From Paraburkholderia oxyphila NBRC 105797 (GTDB taxonomy: Bacteria > Pseudomonadota > Gammaproteobacteria > Burkholderiales > Burkholderiaceae): a DNA stretch of 64,000 nucleotides. Within the stretch, counting starts at the first letter, position 1. Every line of letters starts with the position of its first letter. Location of the stretch: positions 24,713-88,712 of the forward strand of contig NZ_BAYD01000039.1 in NCBI RefSeq assembly GCF_000685075.1, given 5' to 3'. The notes below the pieces were generated by a model. That model had not been told where the DNA came from, ran no database searches, and saw only the letters and a list, made by a program, of their open reading frames with translations. The position numbers and the translations under genes are program-made. Below are positions 1 through 8,521 of this stretch, piece by piece.

Positions 1-2
1 AG

Positions 3-527
3 CCGCGTCCCGATACGACCTTCGAGGCGCTTGCGAAGCTGCGCCCGGCGTTTCGTCCCGATGGCACCATCACTGCCGGCAATGCCCCGGGATTGAATAG
101 CGGTGCAGCGGCGATGGTGGTGGCCGGGCGGCAGTACGCCGAGGCCCATGGCATCGAGCCGATCGCGAAGATCGTGTCCTATGGCGTGGCGGCCGTCGAA
201 CCGGGCATGTTTGGACTGGGCCCCGTGCCCGCGGTGCAGATGGCGCTTGCGCGGGCCGGCTGGTCGCTCAGCGACGTGCAGCGCTTCGAGATCAACGAAG
301 CGTTTGCGGCCGTGCCGCTCGCGGTCCTGCAACAACTCGGCATCGACGAAGAGCTGGTCAATGTCGAAGGCGGTGCGATCGCGCATGGGCACGCGATCGG
401 CGCGACCGGTGCCGTATTGACGACTCGCCTCGCTCATTCCATGCGGCGTGACGGCATCAAGCGTGGCATCGTGACGTTGTGCATCGGCGGCGGGCAGGGC
501 ATTGCGGTGGCGCTGGAAGCGCTGTAG
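3..527 (+). CDS. Acetyl-CoA acetyltransferase (thiolase), C-terminal part
   Basis: Only the C-terminal half lies in the window; the reading frame is open from base 3. The protein carries the late thiolase motifs: NEAFAA, the loop GGAIAHGHAIGATGA holding the catalytic His, and LCIGGGQG holding the second catalytic Cys near the end. The nucleophilic Cys of the N-terminal half is outside the window. Thiolases condense two acyl-CoA units or split 3-ketoacyl-CoA. The His loop reads GHAIG where most thiolases have GHPxG, a small departure. A strong hairpin terminator follows about 60 bp after the stop, so this is the last gene of an upstream operon. Confidence 0.9.
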   Translation, partial: PRPDTTFEALAKLRPAFRPDGTITAGNAPGLNSGAAAMVVAGRQYAEAHGIEPIAKIVSYGVAAVEPGMFGLGPVPAVQMALARAGWSLSDVQRFEINEAFAAVPLAVLQQLGIDEELVNVEGGAIAHGHAIGATGAVLTTRLAHSMRRDGIKRGIVTLCIGGGQGIAVALEAL

Positions 528-587
528 AGCACGCGAGTGCGTGCTGCGGCCTCCCGGTTCGCCGCACGCTAGTTGAGTGCGATTTAC

Positions 588-612
588 ACAGGGCGCCGCG
601 ATGGCGCCCTGT
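588..612 (+). terminator. Rho-independent terminator after the thiolase
   Basis: A perfect 10-bp stem (ACAGGGCGCC pairing with GGCGCCCTGT) closes a 5-nt loop and runs into a short T stretch. It lies between the thiolase stop and the MarR gene. Confidence 0.75.
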
Positions 613-704
613 TTCCGTTTGCAGACTGGCTGCCTGGCGATAAACAATCTGCTATCGTCGTGCTCGGCTGGATGGGTGTCCGGCTCTAAAGTGAGGAAGT
701 CCAG

Positions 705-1142
705 GTGGAACTCAAGCATTGCAACTGTGCGTCACTCCGGGGCGCGACGCGGGCCGTATCGCTCGCCTATGACGAAGCCCTGCGGCCGAGCGGGCTACGT
801 GTCACGCAGTTTTCGATCCTCGCCAAGGTCGCGTCGGCACAAGAAGTATCGATGGGCGAACTCGCGGACCAGATCGCCATGGATCGAACCACACTCGCAC
901 GCAATTTGAAGCCGCTCGAGCGCGATAAACTCATTCAGGTCGTGGTGGGAGAGGACCGGCGCGAGCGTATCGTCAGCGTGACGGCAACCGGACGCAAGAC
1001 GCTCGAGCGCGCGATTCCGCTTTGGCGTGCTGTGCAGACGAGGTTCGAGGAAAAGGTCGGCAAGCGCGAAGCAAAGCGCATTCTGGAACTGACCCAATCG
1101 CTGATTCTCGTCGGACGCGAGCTTTCCGCCGAGAATGGTTAG
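705..1142 (+). CDS. MarR-family transcriptional regulator
   Basis: A 145-residue protein with the MarR winged helix at roughly residues 30-110. It shows recognition-helix text such as MGELADQIAMDRTTLARNLKPLE and the wing VVGEDRRERIVSVT. The GTG start has AGGA about 8 nt upstream. The N-terminus carries a Cys-x-Cys pair (residues 6 and 8) just before LRGATRAV, an arrangement seen in a MarR subgroup and possibly redox- or thiol-responsive; that role is inference. Its target is unknown. It could govern the upstream thiolase operon or the convergent AraC gene. Confidence 0.85.
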   Translation: MELKHCNCASLRGATRAVSLAYDEALRPSGLRVTQFSILAKVASAQEVSMGELADQIAMDRTTLARNLKPLERDKLIQVVVGEDRRERIVSVTATGRKTLERAIPLWRAVQTRFEEKVGKREAKRILELTQSLILVGRELSAENG

Positions 1143-1162
1143 ACGCAGTGGGCCGCAGTGGG

Positions 1163-2119
1163 CTATAGCATCGCAGCACGGCGCGCGTCGCTGGGCGAGA
1201 CGCCGTAACGCTCCTTGAACGTCCGGCAAAAATGGCTGACTGAATTGAAGCCCCAGCGGAATGCCACCTCGGAGATCTGCAGCCGCTGGAAGGCGGGATC
1301 GGTGAGCGCCTGTTTGCACGCGTGCAGGCGGCTGTTGAGGATATAGCCGGAGACGGTCATATCGCTGCGCTGGAACAGCATGTGCAGATATCGCAGCGAG
1401 ATATGGTTCGCTTCGGCGATGCGCGTCGGATTCAGATCCTCCTCATGAAGATGCTGGAGGATAAAGTCCTGAACGCGTCGCAGCATCGCTGCGCTCGCAT
1501 CGAAAGCGCGCGAGGGTTGCAGCCCGGAGAGGGCAATGCCAAGCAGCTCGAGCGTGGACCGGCTCACGGAACCCTGTACGCTTTGATCGAGCGTCTCGAT
1601 CTGGTTGGACAGGGCGAGCAGATGAACGGCGAGCAGCGAACCTACGCCGCTGCGGCTTTCGATCTTGCCACCTGAAGGCGGTTGCCTGCGCTCCGGCAGG
1701 CGTTCGCGCATCAACGACCACGGGATCATCAGCGTCACCTTGTGGAGCCGTTCCAGCACTTCGAACTGCACCACCTGATCGGTCGTCCAGACCACCAGGT
1801 CGCCTGAGGTGACCTCGACGCCGGCGTCCCCCATCTTGAAGCGCTCACGGCCGCTAGTGGTCAACTGGACGCCGACATACAAGGCGTCGTCGTGGCTCAG
1901 CTGGCGACGGGTCCTTTGCCCCATGCAAGGATCGCATATCGTTTCAACAATGCCGGCGCCTGCAAAGTCGTGTTGCCTCACGCGCGCGTAGAACGTTGCC
2001 GGCAAGCGTTGCGGCACTTGCCATTCCTGGTAGCTGCGGCTCAGCACATCTTGCCAGGCGTCGGTTCGATCGCTTGTGGGGACCTGTTCGATCGACCATT
2101 CGGTGGAAGCGTTCGGCAA
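1163..2119 (-). CDS. AraC/XylS-family regulator
   Basis: About 318 residues. The N-terminal 180 residues resemble the ligand-binding AraC_binding_2 domain (DRTDAWQDVLSRSY at its start). The C-terminal 100 residues form the double helix-turn-helix, ending VAFRWGFNSVSHFCRTFKERYGVSPSDARR. I chose the TTG at 2119 because AGGAG sits 6-7 nt before it; longer versions lack a ribosome site. XylS-type activators of this size usually switch on aromatic catabolic operons, but no effector can be read here. It converges on the MarR gene with 20 bp between them. Confidence 0.85.
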   Translation of the reverse strand: MPNASTEWSIEQVPTSDRTDAWQDVLSRSYQEWQVPQRLPATFYARVRQHDFAGAGIVETICDPCMGQRTRRQLSHDDALYVGVQLTTSGRERFKMGDAGVEVTSGDLVVWTTDQVVQFEVLERLHKVTLMIPWSLMRERLPERRQPPSGGKIESRSGVGSLLAVHLLALSNQIETLDQSVQGSVSRSTLELLGIALSGLQPSRAFDASAAMLRRVQDFILQHLHEEDLNPTRIAEANHISLRYLHMLFQRSDMTVSGYILNSRLHACKQALTDPAFQRLQISEVAFRWGFNSVSHFCRTFKERYGVSPSDARRAAML

Positions 2120-2264
2120 GTTCGTCTCCTGTTTCCAGGCACGGCGCCTCTTCAACGGGAGGCACCCGCGCAATCATCAACACTACACCCAATGCGCCAC
2201 TCGGGGCAGAGGTGCATCCGTCATCAGCCGAGATTCGCTGCATTGCATCACAGCGAAAGAAGGA

Positions 2265-3176
2265 TCAGCGGCGGCGCAAGTATTCGTGCCGCTCGAACAA
2301 TTCGATGACCCAGTCGATGAAGGCGCGGACCTTCGCGCTCAGATACCGATTGGGCGCATAGAGCACATGCACGGGGATCAGGCTTTGGTCCCAGTCCTCG
2401 AGCACGGGCACCAGCTGGCCGCTCACGATGGCTTCCCGCACGCAATAGATGGGTGCCTGAATGATCCCCAGGCTGGCCAGCCCCGCAGCCAGATAGGCGT
2501 TGGTGTCGTTGACCACCAGTTTGTGGTTCAGCGCCAATTCGTGTTCTTGCCCGCCCTTGGAGAATTGAAAGGGCAGGGACCGGCCATCGCGAGCCGAGCC
2601 CATCCCGACAGTCGGTTGCGCGCGTAAATCGTCGGGGGAATCGGGCGTGCCGTGAAGCCGAAGATAGTCCGGCGACGCGCACGTCGTGAAGCCGAACTCG
2701 CCTATCTGGCGTGCAGCAAGGTACTGCGCGTCCACTTCCCCTGCGCGGATGGCACAGTCGATGCCTTCCGCGACGAGGTCGATATGCCGGTTGCCGATGT
2801 CGAGCTCGATGTCGACATCGGGATAGAGGCGGTAGAAGTCGGCAAGGGCCGGTACGACCACGAGCGCGCCAATGGCTGCGGGTGTAACGACCCGGATCTT
2901 GCCCGAGGGCCTGGCGCGCGACTCCTTGGTCGACGACTCGATGTCGGCGAGATCGGCGAGCAGGCGCACGACGCGCTCGTAATAGGTCGCGCCTTCGGGC
3001 GTAACGGTAATCACGCGGGTCGTGCGGTGCAGCAAGCGGACCTTCAGATCGTCTTCCAGTTGCTGGATCAGCCGCGTCACTGTCGAGTTGGGCAAATCCA
3101 GCGTGTCGGCCGCTTTCGTGAATGTCCCGGCCTCGACCACGCGGACGAATGCGTTCATAGCGGCGATGCGGTCCAT
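2265..3176 (-). CDS. LysR-family transcriptional regulator
   Basis: 303 residues from ATG at 3176, preceded by GGAG. The N-terminal helix-turn-helix reads MNAFVRVVEAGTFTKAADTLDLPNSTVTRLIQQLE, typical of the large DsdC/YafC-like LysR branch. The rest is the two-lobed effector domain. It lies 55 bp downstream of the enoyl-CoA hydratase gene on the same strand, so it may be co-transcribed with the hydrolase and hydratase genes. Its ligand is not deducible. Confidence 0.9.
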   Translation of the reverse strand: MDRIAAMNAFVRVVEAGTFTKAADTLDLPNSTVTRLIQQLEDDLKVRLLHRTTRVITVTPEGATYYERVVRLLADLADIESSTKESRARPSGKIRVVTPAAIGALVVVPALADFYRLYPDVDIELDIGNRHIDLVAEGIDCAIRAGEVDAQYLAARQIGEFGFTTCASPDYLRLHGTPDSPDDLRAQPTVGMGSARDGRSLPFQFSKGGQEHELALNHKLVVNDTNAYLAAGLASLGIIQAPIYCVREAIVSGQLVPVLEDWDQSLIPVHVLYAPNRYLSAKVRAFIDWVIELFERHEYLRRR

Positions 3177-3231
3177 GATGTGTCTCCGCGTGACGGGAGG
3201 CATCATTAGACCGCAAACCGTGTTCATCCCG

Positions 3232-4020
3232 CTAGCGACCCTTGAACTCCAATACCGGTCGCGGCCGGCCCGCGTTGAGGGCTTCCACGGCGGAGCGCAG
3301 GCCGCGCTGGACATCGTCGGTTTCGAACAGCGGCATGGCAATGTCGAACATCGCTTCGTCGGCCGCGGAGACGCCACCCACAGCCCAGGCGCGCAGCAGC
3401 GCCTTGTGGGCCGCATAGGCGCGCGTGGGGCCGCGGGCCACTTTCTCCGCGAAAGCCAGCGTTTCCTGCAGAAGGCTGTCGTCGGCGACCACGCGATTGA
3501 CGATGCCGAAGTGGGCCATCGTGGCGGCCGGAACCTTCTCGGACGTCATCGCCCATTCGGCCGCGCGTGAACGCCCGGCGCGCTCGGCCACGCGGTAGAT
3601 GCCCCCGAGGATCGTAACGATCCCGAGGCTTTGCTCAGGATGCCCAAACGTGGCCGACTCCGCGGCAAAGATCATGTCGGCGCGCAGCGCCAGCTCGAAG
3701 CCGCCACCGAAGCACAAGCCTTGCACCGCCGCGATCACCGGCAACGCGAGCCGCTCGAAGCGATTGAAGACCGAGAGGTAATACTCGAAGCGGGCGCGAA
3801 GTTCGCGAACGTCCGCATCGGGCCCCGTCATGATGTCGCCGCCGAACGAGAAGTCCTTGCCCTCGCTTCGCACGACGACAACGCGTGCGTCGCTGCGCTC
3901 GATCGCGGTCACCGCGGCGGCGAGCTCATCGATCATCTGGTCGTCGATGCGATTCTGAGGCGGGCGATTCAGGACGATGGTTGCAATGCGATCGTCGAAA
4001 TGGACAGTCAAATGAGCCAT
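3232..4020 (-). CDS. Enoyl-CoA hydratase/isomerase-family protein
   Basis: 262 residues of the crotonase fold. It has the CoA/oxyanion-hole segment GLCFGGGFELALRADMIFAAES and the downstream ATFGHPEQSLGI, whose Glu matches the first catalytic Glu of enoyl-CoA hydratase. The position of the second Glu is not clearly conserved, so an isomerase, hydratase or C-C hydrolase activity are all possible. AAGG lies 6 nt before the ATG. The gene follows the alpha/beta hydrolase gene by 28 bp and probably shares its transcript. Confidence 0.87.
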   Translation of the reverse strand: MAHLTVHFDDRIATIVLNRPPQNRIDDQMIDELAAAVTAIERSDARVVVVRSEGKDFSFGGDIMTGPDADVRELRARFEYYLSVFNRFERLALPVIAAVQGLCFGGGFELALRADMIFAAESATFGHPEQSLGIVTILGGIYRVAERAGRSRAAEWAMTSEKVPAATMAHFGIVNRVVADDSLLQETLAFAEKVARGPTRAYAAHKALLRAWAVGGVSAADEAMFDIAMPLFETDDVQRGLRSAVEALNAGRPRPVLEFKGR

Positions 4021-4048
4021 GGAAAACCTTGGTCCGAAGAAATGGGCA

Positions 4049-4942
4049 TTAGCCCAGGTGGAGCTTGAACCACTCGACGGCGGCTTCGCTGGACTGCTTG
4101 AACAGGGAAAGATACGGATCGAAATGGCCGCCTTCGAGGGTCACGAGGCGCTTGGGCTGCAGCGCGCGTTCGTACGCGGCAAGCTCGAGGTCGGTCAGCG
4201 TGATGGTGTCTCGCGTGGCCACGACCATCAGCAGCGGAGTCGGCGAAACGCGCGCGATCCAGTGCCCCGGCTCATACATGCGAGCCGCACGCGTGGAGCG
4301 GACCGTGACGTCGTTCTGCCAGACGCCCTCGGGCAGCGGCTGCAGGTAGAAGTCGATCGCATCCTTCGCGCGATACGACGCCGCAATGCCGGGGTCGGCG
4401 CTGACGATCGCCTGGCGGCGGGGAGGCTCGCCGCGCAATTGCGCGCGGTCGTCGTCGGCAAAGGCTTCTTCGATCGCGGCTACATTTTCGGGAGCAATCC
4501 GGCGCAGGCCCTGCTCGTAGCCGCTGATCGTCGGAACCTGTGAGACGACGCAGCGCAGCCGCAGCTCCGTCGCGCCGAGCACGATGGCGTGGCCGCCGGC
4601 ATAGCTGGTGCCCCACAAGCCGATGCGTTTCGGGTCCACGACCTCCAGGGTTTCCAGATAGCTGATTGCGCGTCGCCAGTCGGCGATCTGGCGCCAGGGA
4701 TCGATGTCGTGGCGCGGCGTGCCTTCACTTGCGCCGAAGCCGCGATGGTCGTGCAGCAGGACCACGAATCCCGCCTCGGCGAAGGCTTGGGCAAAAGGCT
4801 CGAGGCCGTGTTCTTTCACGCCGGCATAGCCGTGCGCCATCGTGATAGCGGGACGCCGCCCAGCGCCTGGCGGCACGTAGAGCCAGCCACGCAGCTTGAC
4901 GTTGCCGTCGACTTCGAATTCCACATCTGTACGTTTTACCAA
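4049..4942 (-). CDS. Alpha/beta hydrolase (S15/dienelactone-hydrolase-like)
   Basis: About 297 residues. The nucleophile elbow is GLWGTSYAGGHAIV; the oxyanion loop MAHGYAG lies near residue 50 and a C-terminal histidine lies in LEGGHFDPY. I chose a TTG start at 4942 because GAGGA is spaced 7 nt ahead of it; an in-frame extension to 5179 has no protein-like character. It heads a probable operon with the enoyl-CoA hydratase gene (28-bp gap). Such proteins hydrolyse esters, thioesters or peptides; the substrate is unknown. Confidence 0.83.
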   Translation of the reverse strand: MVKRTDVEFEVDGNVKLRGWLYVPPGAGRRPAITMAHGYAGVKEHGLEPFAQAFAEAGFVVLLHDHRGFGASEGTPRHDIDPWRQIADWRRAISYLETLEVVDPKRIGLWGTSYAGGHAIVLGATELRLRCVVSQVPTISGYEQGLRRIAPENVAAIEEAFADDDRAQLRGEPPRRQAIVSADPGIAASYRAKDAIDFYLQPLPEGVWQNDVTVRSTRAARMYEPGHWIARVSPTPLLMVVATRDTITLTDLELAAYERALQPKRLVTLEGGHFDPYLSLFKQSSEAAVEWFKLHLG

Positions 4943-5303
4943 TTCAATTTCCTCTTGCAAGGATGCATGCGCCGGATCCCGCCGCTTTGAGATCGGGCGT
5001 GGCTTGCGGCTACTGTAGAAAAAGTCGCTGCGCAAGGGAAGGTGGCCCGGATGAATGCAACATTCGACATTTAGCAATAATGCGCCGACACGTGAAACGA
5101 TGACGTCCACGATTCGCTGCGGATTGTTCTTCTCCGCGCAATAACAAGTTCGCTCTGCAATGCTGTTGAGACGAGCCACTGGCTCCTAGAATGCGTGCAA
5201 GGCGCTCATGCGGTGATGCTGGAAATGAGTGTCCGGGAGCCTGGTCGGCACAGGAAGAGGTACGACACGGCTTCGTCCAGGGGCAAAAAATCGGTGTGAG
5301 GCA

Positions 5304-5888
5304 ATGATGGGTGCGATAGAAGTTCTGCCAGGAGCGAGTGATTGGACGGATGCTCCTGTCCTGATGGACGCTGGCGAGCGTGTCTGGATCGACAAGAAGG
5401 GTCAGCCTGTCACTCTGCGTCCAATCCAGGCGGACGACGTCGACCTTGCACGCGATTTCGTCGCCGGCCTGTCCAGGCATACGGGGTACATGAGAATGAT
5501 GTCCACGAGATGTCCGTCTCCCGCCGAACTGCAACGCTGGGCCAATCTCGACCGCCGATATCAGGGCGCCGTGGTGGCGACGGCGTCTGTGGAAGGCCAC
5601 CTGAGGCAGATTGGCGTGGCCCGATACGCGATGGAGCCCGGAGACGAAGAGGCCGAGTTCGCCATTGTCATTGCGGACGAATGGCAGAAAGCGGGCCTGG
5701 GTGGGGCGTTGCTGACCAGCCTGCTCGACCTCGCCAGAGCGTCCGGTGTGAAGCGCCTGTTTGGCACCACCCTCAGCGAGAACCACGCAATGGTGACCCT
5801 TGCGCGGCGTCTTGGATTCAAGATCGCCTTCGAGCCGGGCGCGGCTGCGTACACGAGAATTTCCGTGGATATGCACCTTCCTGACTGA
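5304..5888 (+). CDS. GNAT-family N-acetyltransferase
   Basis: About 194 residues. The GNAT core runs from LRPIQADDVDLARDFVAGLS through the acetyl-CoA loop EWQKAGLGGALLTSLLDLAR to ENHAMVTLARRLGFKI. It resembles the protein-acetylating Pat branch, which modifies acyl-CoA synthetases, but lacks the large N-terminal acyl-CoA synthetase-like domain. Two adjacent ATGs at 5304 and 5307 follow TGAGG; either could be the start. It lies upstream of the thiolase gene but is separated from it by an operator-bearing promoter, so it is likely transcribed separately. Confidence 0.8.
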   Translation: MMGAIEVLPGASDWTDAPVLMDAGERVWIDKKGQPVTLRPIQADDVDLARDFVAGLSRHTGYMRMMSTRCPSPAELQRWANLDRRYQGAVVATASVEGHLRQIGVARYAMEPGDEEAEFAIVIADEWQKAGLGGALLTSLLDLARASGVKRLFGTTLSENHAMVTLARRLGFKIAFEPGAAAYTRISVDMHLPD

Positions 5889-5924
5889 AGCGGTTTGAGA
5901 GGACAGCAACGTTCGCCTCAATGA

Positions 5925-5938
5925 ATTATGATCATCAT
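5925..5938. promoter_or_regulatory. Candidate TetR operator at the thiolase promoter
   Basis: ATTATGATCATCAT, followed directly by TATAAAGAG, which fits a -10 element. The same 11-mer ATGATCATCAT followed by an A/T-rich -10 occurs at 8432-8445, and a related ATGA-N6-TCAT site lies before the TetR gene. The site is about 70 bp before the TTG start of the thiolase gene. Confidence 0.55.
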
Positions 5939-6005
5939 ATAAAGAGGTGTACTCTGTTCAGCGGGCCGCAAACGCGGTACGTCCAGCAAATATCAGGAGA
6001 TAACC

Positions 6006-7142
6006 TTGTCAGATATCGTAGTCGCTGCCTATGCACGCTCGCCGTTCCACTTTGCCCGAAAGGGGGCCTTGATCGACGTCCGGCCTGACGACCTGGCCGC
6101 CCAGGTGGTTTCGGCATTGCTGTCGCGCACGGGCCTCGAACCGGCCATGATCGAGGACATCGTCGTGGGATGTTCGTATCCGGAAGCCGAGCAGGGCCTG
6201 AACATCGCACGCATCATCGGCTTTTTGGCCGGATTCGGGGACACCGTTCCAGGCGTGACCATCAACCGCTTCTGCGGCTCTTCGATGTCTTCCGTCCACT
6301 ACGCCGCGGGTCAAATCGCGCTGGGGCTTGGGGAGGCGTTCATTTGCGCAGGCGTCGAGTCGATGACGCGGGTGCCGCAAGGCGGCTTCAACCGCTCGCC
6401 CAATCCCCGCCTGCAGGAGACGTTTCCGCAAGCCTATGTCTCAATGGGGATCACCGCGGAAAATGTCGCGAAGGCGTTCGGCGTCGATCGCGCAGCCCAG
6501 GAGGCGCTCGCCGTAGTCTCGCACGCGAAGGCTGCCGCCGCACGTGAGGAGGGCAGGCTGGACGCCGAGATCGTCCCCATTCAGACCCCGCAAGGCCTGG
6601 TCTCGCAGGACGGCTGCATCCGCCCCGGTACGAATCTGGAAGCCCTGCGCTCGCTCAAGCCGGCCTTCATTGAAGACGGCAGTGTGACTGCGGGCACGTC
6701 CTCGCCGTTGACCGATGGGGCATCGGCAATTTTGCTCTGCAGTGCAGAATTCGCGCGCCGCAATGGACTGCGTCCGCTCGCGAAGTATCGCAGCGCGGCG
6801 GTTGCGTCCTGCCAGCCGGAATTGATGGGCATCGGGCCGATTCCCGCGACTCGCAAGGCACTTGCGCGCGCCGGGATCGCTGCAAAAGATCTCGACGTCG
6901 TGGAAATCAACGAGGCATTTGCCAGCCAGGCCATTGCCAGTGTCCGCGAGCTGGGGCTCGATCCTGAGCGCACCAACGTGGACGGCGGGGCGCTCGCCAT
7001 CGGGCACCCGCTAGGGGCGACCGGGGCGCGCCTTGTCGGCAAGGCCGCCGCGCTGCTCGCACGAGACGGCGGTCAGTTCGCTCTGGCTACGCAGTGCATT
7101 GGCGGCGGGCAGGGTATTGCGACGATCCTCGAAGCGGTCTAG
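6006..7142 (+). CDS. Acetyl-CoA acyltransferase (thiolase)
   Basis: 378 residues with the full catalytic set: nucleophilic Cys90 in TINRFCGSSMSS, His334 in GGALAIGHPLGATGAR and Cys364 in TQCIGGGQGI. The TTG start has AGGAG 6-10 nt upstream. The family splits 3-ketoacyl-CoA with CoA or condenses two acetyl-CoA. The operator shared with the downstream TetR and molybdenum hydroxylase genes suggests it processes a CoA-linked product of that pathway. It converges with the TetR gene with about 60 bp between stops. Confidence 0.93.
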   Translation: MSDIVVAAYARSPFHFARKGALIDVRPDDLAAQVVSALLSRTGLEPAMIEDIVVGCSYPEAEQGLNIARIIGFLAGFGDTVPGVTINRFCGSSMSSVHYAAGQIALGLGEAFICAGVESMTRVPQGGFNRSPNPRLQETFPQAYVSMGITAENVAKAFGVDRAAQEALAVVSHAKAAAAREEGRLDAEIVPIQTPQGLVSQDGCIRPGTNLEALRSLKPAFIEDGSVTAGTSSPLTDGASAILLCSAEFARRNGLRPLAKYRSAAVASCQPELMGIGPIPATRKALARAGIAAKDLDVVEINEAFASQAIASVRELGLDPERTNVDGGALAIGHPLGATGARLVGKAAALLARDGGQFALATQCIGGGQGIATILEAV

Positions 7143-7169
7143 ACGCCAGCTGTCCGGGCTTTATGCGGA

Positions 7170-7196
7170 GCGGGGCACGATGCAGCAACGCCCCGC
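7170..7196. terminator. Hairpin between convergent thiolase and TetR genes
   Basis: GCGGGGC pairs with GCCCCGC across a 13-nt loop in the short gap between two convergent genes. No T tract follows, so termination by this hairpin is plausible but weak. Confidence 0.35.
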
Positions 7197-7200
7197 GCGG

Positions 7201-7758
7201 CTAGGTCATGTTTCGCACCGCATCGAGTATCTCCTGGGAGAGCGCATCGGGGCGAACCGCGCGCGCCAGGACCATGCCACCGACCATGGCCGCCAGGGTC
7301 GTGATGGTCGCCGCGCGCGCCTCGCTGTCTTGCTCCTCTCCGCCGATCAGTTCGATCAGCGCGTTGATGCCCGATGCGAAAGCGCGCTTTGCGGCGGCGT
7401 CCAGGCGCGAGACATCGGCGCCGAGCGCGGGGATGACGCAACCGGCTTCCGGGTGATCGCGATGCGCTTGCGACAGGTAGGCGTCGAGCACGGCGCGCCG
7501 ATGCTGATCGGGCGGCGCGTCCGACACCGCGGTTTCGAGCCGGGTTCTCATCTGCTCGAAGGCCGCGTCGATTGCCGCGACCACAAGTGCATCCTTGGAG
7601 TCGAAATGGGCGTAGAAGCCGCCATGCGTGAGCTTGGCACCTTTCATCAACTGTGCGACGCCAATGCCGTCAACGCCGTGCTTGCGGAACGCCTTGGCCG
7701 CCGCCTTGACGATCTTGCCGCGGGTTTCTTCCTTGTGCTCGGGGGGGTAGCGCATCAT
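7201..7758 (-). CDS. TetR-family transcriptional regulator
   Basis: About 185 residues. The N-terminal helix-turn-helix reads TRGKIVKAAAKAFRKHGVDGIGVAQLMKGAKLTHGGFYAHFDSKDAL, and the rest is the helical ligand domain. GGAG precedes tandem ATGs at 7758 and 7755. The palindromes before this gene, before the thiolase gene and before the hydroxylase operon share the pattern ATGA-N6-TCAT, so it probably represses all three. The inducer would be the hydroxylase substrate or a CoA ester; this is inference. Confidence 0.9.
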   Translation of the reverse strand: MMRYPPEHKEETRGKIVKAAAKAFRKHGVDGIGVAQLMKGAKLTHGGFYAHFDSKDALVVAAIDAAFEQMRTRLETAVSDAPPDQHRRAVLDAYLSQAHRDHPEAGCVIPALGADVSRLDAAAKRAFASGINALIELIGGEEQDSEARAATITTLAAMVGGMVLARAVRPDALSQEILDAVRNMT

Positions 7759-7804
7759 TGAACTCCGGTCATGCAAACATTGAAACCTGTAGCCGATATA
7801 TTAG

Positions 7805-7818
7805 ATGATAACCGTCAT
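7805..7818. promoter_or_regulatory. Candidate TetR autoregulatory operator
   Basis: On the minus strand this reads ATGACGGTTATCAT, immediately followed by CTAATAT as a possible -10. It has the same ATGA-N6-TCAT spacing as the sites at 5925 and 8432. It lies about 50 bp before the TetR start, in the divergent gap with the CoxG-like gene. Confidence 0.45.
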
Positions 7819-7966
7819 TGCATCGGATTGCCCTTGATCGAAGCTCGGTCAACTCGAGGTGTCGGGTAAACACCAGCCGGGATTCACACGGTCGGCTCTT
7901 GACCATGCCGACATGGCTCCCAAGCATGTTATCGGTGATTACATCGCCGGATTGAAGGAGGATGTT

Positions 7967-8428
7967 TTGGAATTCAAAGGATCACAGCACATCAATGCGT
8001 CCCGCGCCGTCGTGTGGCAGCGGCTCAATGACCCGCAGACCTTGCGGCAATGCCTGCCCGGCTGCGAACAGTATGAGCTGGCCGATGACGGCAGCTACGA
8101 CGCCGTCATCGCAGCGGCCTTCGGGCCGATCAAGGCCCGTTTCAAAGGCACTGCGCGTTTCTCGGATCTGCGCGAGGACACTGGCTACCGAATCGAAGGC
8201 AACGGCAGCGGCGGAATCGCGGGCTTCGGCAAACTGACGGCCGACGTTCATCTGGAAGACATCGATGGCGGGACCACGCTGCACTATGCCGCCACGGTGC
8301 AGCTCGGCGGCAAGCTCGCACAAATCGGCTCGCGACTTGTCGGCTCCGTGGCCAACAAGTTTCTCGCGGACTTCTTTTCGCGGTTCGAAAAACGGGTGAG
8401 CGAGTGCGAGGATATCGCTTCGCCGTAA
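7967..8428 (+). CDS. CoxG-like SRPBCC-domain protein
   Basis: About 153 residues of the CoxG / carbon-monoxide-dehydrogenase subunit G family. It starts MEFKGSQHINASRAVVWQRLNDPQTLRQCLPGCE and contains the family element AAFGPIKARFKGTARFSD. The start is a TTG with AAGGAGG 5-6 nt ahead; an in-frame extension to 7859 lacks family similarity. CoxG proteins accompany molybdenum hydroxylases, where they are thought to help membrane attachment or maturation. It sits just upstream of the CoxS/L/M-like genes, separated by an operator. Confidence 0.87.
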   Translation: MEFKGSQHINASRAVVWQRLNDPQTLRQCLPGCEQYELADDGSYDAVIAAAFGPIKARFKGTARFSDLREDTGYRIEGNGSGGIAGFGKLTADVHLEDIDGGTTLHYAATVQLGGKLAQIGSRLVGSVANKFLADFFSRFEKRVSECEDIASP

Positions 8429-8431
8429 AGT

Positions 8432-8445
8432 ATGATGATCATCAT
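8432..8445. promoter_or_regulatory. Candidate TetR operator at the molybdenum hydroxylase operon
   Basis: A perfect 14-bp palindrome, ATGATGATCATCAT, immediately followed by TTTAAT, a fair -10 element. It begins 3 bp after the CoxG-like stop codon and 77 bp before the Fe-S subunit start. Confidence 0.6.
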
Positions 8446-8521
8446 TTAATGAGTTCGCGCGGTGCCGGAAAGCTTCCGGCCGTCCAGCGAGACGCGCGGA
8501 CAACGAGACAGGGTGAGACCC

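Noticed and set aside
577..909. A plus-strand frame overlapping the MarR gene.
   Set aside because: Different frame from a protein with a clear winged helix; runs through the terminator hairpin.
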